Of a stretch of 64,000 nt of DNA, positions 33,398-43,662 are shown one piece after another (position 1 is the first letter of the stretch; each line of letters starts with the position of its first letter). The translations under genes and the position numbers were made by a program. The stretch comes from Paraphaeosphaeria minitans (Eukaryota; Ascomycota; Dothideomycetes; Pleosporales; Didymosphaeriaceae): the NCBI GenBank assembly GCA_015832175.1, contig WJXW01000016.1, positions 682,001-746,000 on the forward strand, given 5' to 3'. A model generated the notes under the pieces. The model did not search any database, was not told the origin of the DNA, and saw only the letters and a program-made list of their open reading frames with translations.

Positions 33398-33560
33398 TGA
33401 ATTCGAGATGTAGATATTTGCAGAAGCCGAAACACAGATGGGATGGAAATGAGAAGAACGCAAATAAGGGGTATTCTAGACATTGAATGAGATGAACTAA
33501 TGAATTTGAGATGTAGGTGTTTGCAGAAGCCGGAGACGCAGATGTGATGGCAACGAGAAG
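33398..33560. repeat. Imperfect direct repeat pair, about 60 bp
   Basis: Copies at 33398-33456 and 33501-33560 share TTTGCAGAAGCCG and GAGATGTAG in the same order. Most of the roughly ten differences are A/G or C/T transitions. Non-coding. Confidence 0.75.
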
Positions 33561-33629
33561 CTCACGTAAAGAGATAAACGGAGCGCCAAACGTCAAGATA
33601 CACGACACGCAGAAAGAAGTGCACGTGAT

Positions 33630-33938
33630 TCCTGTTCCCAACCCTAAGCGTAAACTCTGGAATGAGCTTATACTACACTGTGCTGCATTTTACCTTATAG
33701 CACTTTAAAGCTGTTGTAAAGCGGCAGACAAGTGGATACTGCGATAAGAATGGAGTCGTAGATATTAGGTATGTTAGAAGCGCACGAGAGTCTTGTTCCC
33801 AATTTCCAACGCTACGCACAAACTCTAGAGTGTTCTGGTACTACACTGTAGTGCCTTGTACCTGTACATCGCCCCAGAGCTGTTGTAATGCGGCAGACCT
33901 GTAGATACTGTGATGAGAATAGAGTCGTAGATATTATG
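33630..33938. repeat. Imperfect direct repeat pair, about 145 bp
   Basis: Copies at 33630-33770 and 33791-33938 share, in order, TGTTCCCAA, AAACTCT, ACTACACTGT, GCTGTTGTAA, GCGGCAGAC and GAGTCGTAGATATTA. They differ by many substitutions and small indels. This is an old tandem duplication in non-coding DNA. Confidence 0.78.
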
Positions 33939-34202
33939 TTGACGGTGCAATGACGATGTTTCTGACTCAGCAGGATGGCGCGGCGACAGGTGCAAAGTGG
34001 AACTGGGCACAGGCGCCGTGTGCAAGGTACCTGAGACTTTCTGCACAGCCATGGCTGCGCCTACACCACGCGTGTTTATGCTATACATGTTGACCAATGC
34101 AATGGAACACGGCTGAAATAGATACCTACATACCCTTTTTCCGCGATATACCCCGCGTCTACCTCCGCCGGCGACTCCGGCCCCCGCCGCCCCGCCGCCA
34201 CC

Positions 34203-35837
34203 ATGCTCGAGCATAGCATCCCCAAGTACCTGCTCATCCGCGTCGCCATCCTCGCGCTGCGACTCGTCCTACCGCTCAGTATCTTCTTTTGCAGCTTCAG
34301 CATCGCCGAACACCCGCAGACCACCTTCACACGCTTTCTGCTCGCTTGGGCCATCATAGAGACAGCATTCTGGCTCCTCGTCTTCATACCTCGCAAGCGC
34401 TCTCTGCAGGCAGAAGCCCCGCATCCGCCGCCACCACACCAGGAGGAGCGTAAGGAGCTGTTTTGGAAGATATGGGGAAAGATACCAGAGCCAGAAGGAT
34501 ATATCTCGAGGTGGTTTCTGGGCGCGAGGAGCTATGAGATTCGGCGGGAGAATGTGAAGGAGTTGTTCAGATGGGCGCTTCTGTACCAGGGCGACGAGAA
34601 ATTGGCAAAAGACGCCCAGACTGACCCCGTGGAAGGCGGGCAAGAGAGCATCGAGGTAGACGACGAGGTTAGTAGGAAGGCCGAGGAGGAGAGGGAGCTG
34701 GAAGACTATGTCGACGGCGTGCAGACGCTGCTGGGAAGACGCATCGAGCCCGGCAGAGGGCCCGCGAAGAGCCTGCGCTTGACCGTGGACGAGGTCAAGA
34801 TGCTCCACCGGCCTGTGCTGTGGTACATGGTACCTTCCGCTACCTCCACTTCGAGCGTGTAGTGTTGCTAATGGTTATAGATTGTGATGCTGGTCGACAC
34901 CCTCACCGCCGCCTACCTGCGCATCCACGGCTTCCAGCTCTACCGCACCCAGGTCAAGAAAGCCCTCTCCATCTTCCCTCCCCGCGCTGCCTCCCTGTTC
35001 ACCCGCCATGTCTCGCCTGCGCCAGAACTTTCCTACTGGTACCGCCCTCATTCTTCCAAAACTCGCCTTCCCATCCTCTTCATTCACGGCATCGGAATCG
35101 GCCTCTTTTCCTACTCCAAATTCTTCACCGAAATCAACAAGGATGACCCTCTTGGTCCCACAGACGGTGAAATCGGAATCATAGCTGTCGAGCTTATGCC
35201 CATCAGTTTCCGCATCACGGACAGAATATCCGACTCGGACGAAATCTGCCGTCAAATTGGCTTGATCCTGGCTCACCACGGCTTCAACAAAGTAGTGCTG
35301 GCGAGCCATTCGTACGGAAGCGTCGTGACTACGCACCTTCTCCAGGATGCGCGGACCCGGGACAAGATTGGGCCAATGCTGTTCGTCGATCCGGTAACAT
35401 TCTTGCTGCATCTCCCTGACGTCGCATATAACTTCACCGCCCGCAAGCCGCGTCGCGCAAACGAACACCAGCTGTATTACTTCGCGAGCGCAGACATGAT
35501 GGTCAGTCACACGCTCGCGCGACACTTCTTCTGGGTGCAAAACATCCTGTGGAAAGACGAGCTTAGAGGGCGTGACGTCACCGTCTCGCTGGGCGGCAGG
35601 GACCTCATTGTTGATTCTGAGACGGTGGGCAGGTACCTGGCTGGCGTGGACCTGAAGAGTGAGGATGCTACCTGGAAGGAGAGGGAGACGCGCGGCGAAG
35701 GCTTAGAAACCATATGGTGGCCCACTTGCGACCATGCGCAGGTTTTCGAGCGGAAGGAAGGACGAACGAAGCTGGCGAGTGTGCTGAGGAGATATGCGGA
35801 GAAGAAGGGAGACGAGGACGAGGACGAGCTCCCCTGA
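34203..35837 (+). CDS. Membrane-anchored alpha/beta hydrolase
   Basis: Model: join(34203..34829, 34881..35837), 527 residues; intron ATG|GTACCT...TTATAG|ATT. Two hydrophobic N-terminal segments (about residues 8-32 and 45-62) suggest a membrane hairpin or two helices. The hydrolase fold is in exon 2: LPILFIHGIGIGLFSYSKF (oxyanion HG), the nucleophile elbow VLASHSYGSVV (S-x-S-x-G, serine intact) and a late DHAQVF with the likely catalytic histidine. An acidic DEDEDELP tail ends the protein. Probable lipid or ester hydrolase; substrate unknown. It sits between the two exonuclease paralogues but reads in the opposite direction. Confidence 0.85.
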
Positions 35838-36215
35838 ACTTGATATCCATATTGTCATTACGGCAGCACCGCATCTTCTCGAGGCGCTTTTTCACGTAGC
35901 CATGTGATCATTAATAAACCTCTCAGTACCACGTGGTCTCAGCAATATCAGGGTCCATGCTGAGGGGTTCCGGACGGACAACAACGGGATGGCCCGCAAT
36001 TGCAGGAATTCGGCCCCGCAAACGCCCGAATATGGGTGGCACTGCATCATTTCCTATGTAAGGTCGCATGCCACATACCCAATCTTAGAGACAAGCTCGT
36101 CGCTGTCGTCTTTGTTGTTTCCGAAAGGATTGACAAACCTGCCCTGAGTGCATCCTCATTCTCCTAACTTCGCTCCTTTTCTCATTTCTCGCACGCGACC
36201 CCCACTTACATCACA
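35838..36215. other. Intergenic, promoter of the Ayg1-like gene
   Basis: 378 bases between two plus-strand genes. A C/T-rich stretch at 36150-36200 precedes the start codon context TCACAATG. Confidence 0.5.
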
Positions 36216-37424
36216 ATGCCAAACGGTAGCTGGGTCCTAGGCGACCTCTTCCTCAAAGACTATGGCCACGAAGGCAGCATCGCCAAACTCTGGGAAATGC
36301 GCTGGATGTTCCCCTGCAAACTCGGCGTCTACCCCTTCCACGACGGCAAGTTCGAAGACTTCGAACCCATCTTCACTTCGCTCATCTCGAAGAACATAAA
36401 CGATCCCTTCTCAGACGACTACACGAGTGCCTTCCTCCCCACGGCCCGCGCCCTCGCAAAGCAAGCACAGGACCTCGGGGTCTCAGACAAAGAGAAAGCG
36501 ATAACTATTTACCTCCGCGCCAACGCCGTCTACAGGTTGTCACGCTTCCCCTACATCGACACCGTCCTCAAACAACTCGCCTTCGAGGAGCAGAAAACCG
36601 CGTACCTGCGCGGCGCCGCCCTGTGGGACGTCCCCATCACGGAGACCGTCATACCGCACACCCACGCCTCCAACAGCGACGGTACCGAGATCCCGCTGTA
36701 CATCCGCAAACCCGACGGACCAGGCCCCTTCCCTACTGTTCTACTGATCACCGGCCTCGACGGCCACCGTCCCGACAACACAGAGCGCACGGCGGAGCAC
36801 CTCGCGCGCGGCTGGGCGACTGTGATCTGCGACATTCCTGGAACGACGGTGGATTGTCCGGCGAACAGACGCGACCCGTTGTCTCCGGATCGCCTGTTCA
36901 GTTCGATCTTGGAGTGGATCAGGAGTGAAAGTGGGCTGGATGAGAAGAAGGTCGTTGCGTGGGGATTGTCGGCGGGCGGGTACTACGCCATTCGCGTGGC
37001 GCATACGCATGCTGGGCTGCTGAAGGGCGCGATCGGGCACGGCGCGGGGACGCACCATTATATCGGGAGGGAGTGGCTGGAGCAGGTGCATCGGCATGAG
37101 TATCCCTTCGGTCTCGAACGCGCATATGTGGGCAAGTATGGATATGAGTCTTGGGAGGAGATGCTGGATAAGTGTCTGGATGAGTTCAGTTTGGTTAGTG
37201 GGAAGGGGGAGGGCGTTGCGGTTGTGGGGCAAGGCATGAAGAGTTGTAGGCTGCTGCTTGTGAATGGCGTGTTGGATGGGTGTATGCCGGTGGAGGATAG
37301 TGTGTTGTTGGCGGAGTATGGGAGTCCGAAGGAGTTGAGGCTTGTGCAAGAGAGGGCGCATATGGGGTACCCAGAGGCGAATTCTTTTGTGTATCCGTGG
37401 ATGGAGAGCATTCTCAATGCGTAG
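36216..37424 (+). CDS. Ayg1-like polyketide-shortening hydrolase
   Basis: 402 intronless residues, the length of Ayg1-type proteins. The N-terminal lid domain has SIAKLWEMRWMFPCKLGVYP, FEDFEPIFTSLISKNINDP and VYRLSRFPYID. The alpha/beta-hydrolase core has LITGLDGHRPDNTERTAEHL, IPGTTVDCPANRRDPLSPDR and the nucleophile motif WGLSAGGYYAIRVAHTH; the likely acid and base are in LLVNGVLDGCMPVEDS and AHMGYPEA. Aspergillus fumigatus Ayg1 shortens the heptaketide YWA1 to tetrahydroxynaphthalene in DHN-melanin synthesis, and Wangiella Yg1 is similar. No polyketide synthase or melanin reductase is in this window, so the role here is inferred from family only. Confidence 0.88.
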   Translation: MPNGSWVLGDLFLKDYGHEGSIAKLWEMRWMFPCKLGVYPFHDGKFEDFEPIFTSLISKNINDPFSDDYTSAFLPTARALAKQAQDLGVSDKEKAITIYLRANAVYRLSRFPYIDTVLKQLAFEEQKTAYLRGAALWDVPITETVIPHTHASNSDGTEIPLYIRKPDGPGPFPTVLLITGLDGHRPDNTERTAEHLARGWATVICDIPGTTVDCPANRRDPLSPDRLFSSILEWIRSESGLDEKKVVAWGLSAGGYYAIRVAHTHAGLLKGAIGHGAGTHHYIGREWLEQVHRHEYPFGLERAYVGKYGYESWEEMLDKCLDEFSLVSGKGEGVAVVGQGMKSCRLLLVNGVLDGCMPVEDSVLLAEYGSPKELRLVQERAHMGYPEANSFVYPWMESILNA

Positions 37425-37879
37425 GATGGTCTGTATATACGCAGACTATTGGATATACAGTAGATGGGCTTTGCAGAGGCAAAGATGCTAAAACATAGAC
37501 CGCTCTTCCTTGACTCACGCTGCCTTTTTTCGGGAAGGGGTTGGTTAATTGAGACGATGTTCATTGAGATGATGAAGTTTCACTTTGTGGTGCATGCGCA
37601 TCATTGCATTATAGAGTTCATAGAACTTTTAGATATTTTACCACCAAAACAATTAGCACCGTATCCAGGGTATGTATGTTTGTATATGTGGGATTTAAAT
37701 GTATCACTGGTCTAGCAAGCTCAAGTCTATTGGCTCAAACGTCTCAACGCCACCGAAGCTGATCAATGCACCCCTCTCCAAACACAGCTGAAGACCACAA
37801 CTTATCCCAATATCAATTCAAAAACACGAAATATAGAGCCGTGTGCTTCGAGGCACAGGCATGCATCGTCCGCAAAGAT
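37425..37879. other. Convergent intergenic region
   Basis: 3' ends of the Ayg1-like gene and exonuclease copy 2 face each other. AT-rich, probably the 3' flanks of both. No gene seen. Confidence 0.5.
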
Positions 37880-39150
37880 TCAGTCTTTTTTGGTGTGATT
37901 TAGGCCGGTGGTCGGAACTTCGAAAGACGAGCAGCTAGGTACACGCGCATGCCTCATCTTGGGTGTGCTTGCAGGAGGTTTGCCACCCTCACTCATCCTC
38001 TGCTCTTGCGCCTTGCGCTTTGCCTCCTTCCTTTCCTTGGCCAGCTTCGTGTTGCCATTTTCCAGTGCAAAAGAGATGCAATCTTCTGTAAAGTGACCCA
38101 TGGATGCCCTATGACGACCTGCTTCTTCGCAATGATCGCAGTGTACCGGAACCTTGCATCGACCACCGCGATATCCTCCTGTCTCGAAAAAATGGTCTCG
38201 CGCATGGCAGCGTCGGCAGTACTTGTCAGAGCCATGAGTCCAGTCGTTGCTCTGACTCAGCTGCTCGATGCCATCAATCACTTCTTGAAGCTCCTTTTCT
38301 TCACTGTATCCGTTCTCCGGTAGGACGAGAAGGACTGCCGCAATCATTGTCATGGCGGCATCGTTCGATGCGGTATGTGCGTCGCGGTATTGGAAGCCCA
38401 GGGTGTTGACAATCCGCTGCAGACCGATCTGGTCGCGGGCCGTCCAGAAGCCCAGATCGCGGACTATCTGCTGGGTGTCGATCTCCTTGACGACGTTACC
38501 GAGCCGATTGGGGTTGAATCCGATGAGCTTCTTGAGCTTATTTGTGTCGTTCCCCAACGCATGGCCTAGGATGATGACGGGGCATAAACCCTGGCCGTCG
38601 CTTGTGCGCACGGCGAAGAATTCTTCCAGCGCATTGTATGCTTGTTGGCTTGAAAGAAAGCGGGTTTGGCCGAACCGATTGCTCGAGGGGTCGCCCGTTG
38701 TACTGGTTCTATCCTACGGTGAGCGCGGAGCATCGAACACTGCTCGAAGTGGTGATCTTACCCTCGGGTCTGCAGATGCGAGTTTTCCGCAATGCGCCCA
38801 TGGTAGAAGCTCACCTTGCGCAAGAAGTTCTCTCCCCATGGACCAGCCTCGATCTTGCGCACCAAGTCCGTGGAAAAGCGGTTGAACCCCACTTCCGTGA
38901 GCTTTGAACTGTCGGCATGCCAGCTCTCAGTGTCGAAGCAGATCACAGTCGTCAGGTAAGCAAGTGCCGGGACACTGGAGAACTGGGGTTTGGTAGTATC
39001 CTCGATGCCTAGGCAGAATCGGAGACACTCGGCGTGTGAGAGGGCAGAGAAGAGACCTTTGACGTCCGCCATCGCGGCTCGGTCGACCATTGCGTATTCT
39101 TCGGCAGCGGTTAGTGAGTTGAGTGAAGACATTAGGGCTGAACGCGACAT
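37880..39150 (-). CDS. DEDDh exonuclease-like protein with two zinc knuckles (Gfd2/YDR514C-like), copy 2
   Basis: Model: complement(join(37880..38702, 38762..39150)), 403 residues, one 59-base intron (GG|GTAAGA, AACCAG|T). Catalytic motifs match copy 1: CFDTESW (DxE), ILGHALGND (GHxxxxD), HTASNDAA (H-x4-D). The two zinc modules are C-x2-C-x4-H-x11-C (starting YCRRCHARDH) and C-x2-C-x11-H-x4-C (starting HCDHCEEAG). This copy lacks the intron that splits the DxE motif in copy 1 and ends in a short basic tail (KERKEAKRKAQEQR). The start is uncertain: ATG at 39150 is used, but later in-frame ATGs (39132 or before ADVKGLF) align better with the start of copy 1. Exonuclease action on RNA or DNA is inferred from intact residues. 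Confidence 0.83.
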
Positions 39151-39818
39151 ATACAAGCTGATAGGGGCAAGTCTGGTGAACACATGTGTCAAACGTACAT
39201 TTCTTGCCTTGAAACAAATATCGTGGCAAAGTTTAGTTCCTTTGGCTATGCTTCGGGTGTTCGTATATATAGCGCCAGCTGGCAACTTTCAACCAGCGGG
39301 TGGATACTAATATCGGGCGTCCCCACAATATGTTTGTTTACTTCGTATGTACGAGAATTCGCGTGAAGCGAGTTCGGCTTAGTCATGGCGAGGGTAGTGC
39401 CAAGCGAGACTTGGTGAATCTACTTCACGTGAGAAACAGTAAAGGCAGATGAGATGCTTTTACGCTGGTTCCTCCGAGTAGTGGCACGCGGAGACATTTT
39501 TTTTAAAGAAGTTGAGCTTGTGGGAGATGTACTTTTGCCCTCGTGAGCAAGCCATGAGCTCAAACCCACGGTCAGGTTGTCTGTCGTGACATGATCCCAT
39601 GCACATACCAGATTTTTCCCGGACAGGATTTGAGGTAGGAGGAAAATCAACCAGCTGTTGGATATCATCTACGGAAGATGACTCTGAACCTTGGTTAATT
39701 ACCCTACAAGTGCATATCCAAGAAAAGACCTCGCCAAACCTGCCGAAGGTGCACCGAACACCCTACTTCTGTGGCAAGACCTCGACCCACCTAACATGTT
39801 CGCAGAATGCTCTTGTCC
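39151..39818. other. Intergenic
   Basis: Promoter side of exonuclease copy 2 and 3' flank of the lysozyme-like gene. TATATATA-like sequence at 39272-39278 lies about 120 bases upstream of the chosen start. No gene seen. Confidence 0.45.
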
Positions 39819-40645
39819 TCAGTTCGCCCACCCAGTAACCCGGTTCGCAACATCCGCCACATAGCTCGCCGTCGCACCCCTCCCATCCCCAAGATCCGCC
39901 TCGTTTACATTCCCGCTGTTGTATTCCCTCAACGCAGGCCACACCGACGTCCCACTCCACCGATTACTCCAGTGCTGCATATTTTCTTTGAAATGCTTCA
40001 CACCCCCGCACACCATCGACTCAATAGCTTCCTTGCTGAGACCGTGTTGACCAGGGAATCCAAGGCAGCCACTGCACTGCATGAGGCCTTCGGTGGGGAG
40101 GTCACCGCTGTAGGTGGTGATGACGCCCATGTTCCCGCGAGACTCTTGCATCATCATGCCCAGGATGAGGCGGCGGTCGATTTGATACTGGTTCGCGCAC
40201 GAGTCGATGGCAAGCTCGATGTTGGCGACGTCTGATACGGTGTTTCCGCCGGTTAAGAGCGCTGCTTTGTTGACTGTGTATGGGGATTGGAATTAGCAAG
40301 ATGAATTCGAGGGATCGAGGGCGGCTGTGGAAAAGTGCTTACGGTTCCACACGAAATCGTACCGAGTCCATGTGCCAACGTCAGGGTAGTTCGCGGCTGG
40401 GCCTGAGAACTGTCGATATGTGGCATGCTTCCAAACATGATGGATCCCGTGATAAATGTTCGAGACATGGTGCCCACCCAAGGGGTGCTGTATTGATAGA
40501 CTACAGAGGCAAGCAATTGCCAGTATAGTCAACAGTCGGATCAGTGTTTCCGCCTAACACTGGTTGTTAGTAGGCCACTAAATTGAGCTTTTGGAATTCA
40601 TGGTTGTGCAGAGAAAATCAACAGAACTGTTCTGTCTCGTACCAT
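39819..40645 (-). CDS. Secreted lysozyme-like (SLT/goose-type fold) protein
   Basis: Model: complement(join(39819..40273, 40343..40553, 40643..40645)), 222 residues. Motifs of the transglycosylase/goose-lysozyme fold are present in order: MMMQESRGN (catalytic Glu), GLMQC and REYNSG. Several cysteines (SCANQ, QCSGCLG, MVCGG) suggest disulfides, and the mature protein ends near the WAN tail. Exon 2 begins with a hydrophobic signal-like segment (LIRLLTILAIACLCSLS) but no ATG; the best solution is an ATG at 40645 directly followed by a GTACGA donor, with CTACTAAC as branch site and TTAG as acceptor at 40554. That makes the first coding exon just the start codon. Predicted role: secreted hydrolysis of peptidoglycan or chitin-like polymers. 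Confidence 0.72.
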
Positions 40646-42645
40646 GGTTGATGAGCGAGCGCGTAGGGCGAGGTCGAGTCTGCGGAATTACGGCTATGGC
40701 GACACGTCTGGTGGTTGAGCGTGGTGCAATATGGGTGCAGCTCTCTGCAAAGACACTGCGAGGTTATATTGCCTTGATAATGACTCCATGAACCGTTAGA
40801 GCCAATGCGGTGTAGTTTTACATGTGGAGATCATGTTGCGGCAAAGTGCACGGGGCGAGCTTCTAGAAGCCTTTGTTCGAACGTTTCCAACCAAGTCCAC
40901 TGCTTTATAAGACCCCGCAATCTGAAGGGTAGACAAAGAATCTGAGACACATGATGCCTCCGACTAGCACTACTGTCGGTTCATGTTCACTTGTTATGCA
41001 ATTGTGGTAAGGAAGCCCGCACTTTGAATACGCTGTCTTTCAACCAGATGAAGCGTTGAGAGCGTGGTCGATTAAGTAACTTGGAAAGCCGCAGATGGAC
41101 GAGAAAGAAAGTAGTATCTCCACAGGAGTGATTTAGTAATTGAACAGGAAGGATATAAATTCCTTAAAGGGGAACAATGGTTCAGAGGTTGTCGTCAATA
41201 CTTTCTCAGGTTTGAAGCACAGACATGTGACCGGAACCGAACGTTGCGGCATTACCTTACATGCTAAATGTATTCATTTGGTATATGCTTCGTATTTATT
41301 TGTGTTACCTAGTCAAGATGTCGAAGAAACACAAGTAGATAACACATGTTCAAGGTGCTACTAAGTTTTGACCCAGCTTGCACAAAGCGGTAAACTGCCT
41401 CATCATGCGTGATCGGCCCGAGATGCGCGCAAAACGTGGGAAAAAAAGTGATAAGAACTCTTGATCGGGCATTTGGAGGGATTCTGGAGGCATGTTCTCG
41501 TGTCTCGTAATCGAACCTCAAAATATAACGCGACTTCAATCCTCACGGCACTTGACCATGAAGCTTTTCTTGAAAACACTGACCATGATAGATTCCACTG
41601 ATGGCAACTCTGTACATTCTAGCTACGTCCGCACGGACGCTTCTGGGTATTCTTCACAATCAGCTTCCTCGGTTATATTCTAGTACTTCACGTTGCTACA
41701 TGTTTCGATCCATGCTGCTTTTTCAAGCTAGCGTAGCAGAGCAACCTTCTCATTGTCCCTCGATCCATTTTTGAACATTCAGCAAAGATGTATACACGTA
41801 AAAATATTCGTCGTACAGTTGTGAGTAGGGGTTTTATATCGTTAATACATATTGTATGCAATCCGTCGGTCTCCATTATCAAAGGCTAGTATTGCTTCAA
41901 ATCCATCTCTTGGGCTGGTCTCCAGGATCGGAGGCACTTCTGCACGCATCAGAATAATCACACTTGCAAAGATATGCACTCCCGAAGTGATTGGAGGTTT
42001 CAAGCTTCTCGGCCGCTCTCAATCGTTTGCCTTCATTTAACTAAATGCGGTCAATGTTACCAGTCGACCGACTGACGCTCCCGATTGCCGTTACAAATTG
42101 GGTATCTGCAATCGACTGATTGAGGTTCTGCTGTGATGGGCAATTTCCGAGGAAGATTCTGTTCCGGAATGGTACAGACCCGACAAACCAAACATGACTT
42201 CCTCTGCACCGTACAGGCTGACCTATACGATCCACTTCTCGGAACACGCGTTCGTGACATCAGATATTGGGACCCTCACCCAGGCCATTGAGCACCATGC
42301 ACGCTCACCGCTTGTCTGATCTCTGGGATGCTTTTCAGGCAACAACCGTTTGCAGCGGGAAAGCTGCTCGATAGCTCCCCAATTTCCGCCAAATCGAGGT
42401 CCTTCCATACTTCCCTTGCAATTTTACCTGTTTGCAAGCGTGATTGAACGGCCGCAAGGTTCACCGCTCTCACTGATATCGCAGTTCTTGCTCCCGTTTA
42501 CGGTCTGTCTTCCAAGTGTATAAATAGTAGTCTTTTCTTCCGTTACTTCTCCTTCTCCTCACCCACACACTCATTGACTCTTGTGTTCCTCATCTACCTT
42601 TCATTGAGAAATTCCACTCCCCTTGTTTCTTCGCCAACCTCCAAC
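40646..42645. other. Long intergenic stretch
   Basis: Two kilobases between divergent secreted-protein genes. Short frames only. AT-rich at 41100-41350 and 41650-41880. A TATA box and C/T-rich leader near 42519-42645 belong to the next gene. Confidence 0.5.
42519..42526 (+). promoter_or_regulatory. TATA box of the small secreted protein gene
   Basis: TATAAATA lies 120 bases upstream of the ATG at 42646 and is followed by a long C/T-rich stretch (42530-42640). This is a classic layout for a strongly expressed fungal gene. Confidence 0.6.
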
Positions 42646-43096
42646 ATGCGCGTCTCCATCTTCCTCGCGGGCCTCATGAGCCTCGTCCTCCCCGTGCTCG
42701 GCGCAGCTGTCGCAAACCCCCAGCCACCACCTCCATTCCCTGTGCACCTCGACAGCCGCGAACAATCCCCCAGCACCGGCGACCAGCATCCTCTCTGCGG
42801 CGCCTTCGCGTGGTGGAACAACGGCCACTGGCAGGAGGAGCAGCTCTGGGAGATCCGCGATTGCACCAAGTTCTACGTCAAGGTCGGCCGGGTTAACATG
42901 GAAGAGTGGGGCAAGTGCCTGATCTGCTATTTCTTCCCGTAGGTGGTCTCTCAGGGATCAAGACTTTCCCAGACTCTGACTATGCCCCAGGTCCAATGAT
43001 TGCTCCGGCCACAACACGTTGACCATGACGCCCAACCACGGCTGGGTCGACACCAAGGGCGATGTGTGGAGCTACAAGTGCAGCTTGAAGGAGTGA
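42646..43096 (+). CDS. Small secreted cysteine-rich protein
   Basis: Model: join(42646..42938, 42991..43096), 132 residues; intron CC|GTAGGT...CCCCAG|G. A clear signal peptide (SIFLAGLMSLVLPVLGAAVA) precedes a proline-rich spacer (NPQPPPPFPVHL). The mature domain has six cysteines: HPLCGAF, RDCTKF, KCLIC (two), NDCSGH and YKCSL, enough for three disulfides. It is also rich in Trp (AWWNNGHW, GWVD, VWSYK). No enzyme motif. Size, cysteines, TATA box and isolation in a 2-kb gene-poor flank fit an effector or antimicrobial candidate, but this is inference. Confidence 0.8.
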
Positions 43097-43662
43097 TGAG
43101 ATTGCAAGGCAAGTAGACGTTTCCGTTGGCTGAGGTTGATTTCCATGGGATCAGGTCGCTGACTACAAGGCAGAAGCTTGGGATCGTTCAGTGCCCACAT
43201 GGGGGGTAGAGGGATTGGACTGGTGAGATGGAAAAATGGATTGCCTGGTTATATGATCGGGGAAGGATTGGTCTGCGAGCGTGTCACGTTCGGTGGGGGA
43301 GGAGAGTCCACACTGGATGCCAGCCTGTAAGGTATACCGATGAAACTTTTCCCATAATTGCATCTCGCTCGTCCGTGCCGCTGCAATGCAAACGTGGTGC
43401 GGCGCTGAGTGACAAAAACGCTGCTGCAATGGGAGTCTCTACACTTGCTGAGGCTATAAGACATCGTGAAGCTTCAATTGAAAGGCCGTGGAACCCGTGC
43501 GTTTGAATTGGCAGGCGCAAACGGCGGTAGGTCACGTGTTGCCTAGCAACAACGGCAGGTGTGCCTGCGCACCTGCCGCATACCAAAAAAAACACAGACT
43601 CGCTCCTTCTCGCGTCGTCCAATCTTGATCCAAACCCGTGACCGTCAGCGAGTGGCGCCAAG
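43097..43662. other. Intergenic with a perfect inverted repeat
   Basis: Between two plus-strand genes. CGGCAGGTG (43553-43561) and CACCTGCCG (43570-43578) form a perfect 9-bp stem with an 8-base loop about 85 bases upstream of the next start. TCACGTG lies at 43532-43538. Either could be a promoter element. Confidence 0.55.
43553..43578. promoter_or_regulatory. Inverted repeat in promoter
   Basis: Perfect 9-bp inverted repeat CGGCAGGTG/CACCTGCCG around an 8-base loop that itself contains GCCTGC. A dimeric transcription-factor site is possible; no specific factor can be named. Confidence 0.45.

Larger units (their letters stand above)
32433..34202. other. Intergenic with old imperfect duplications
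   Basis: About 1.8 kb without a gene. It holds two pairs of diverged direct repeats at 33398-33560 and 33630-33938, listed separately. The last 60 bases before 34203 are C-rich, as in many fungal leaders. Confidence 0.55.
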
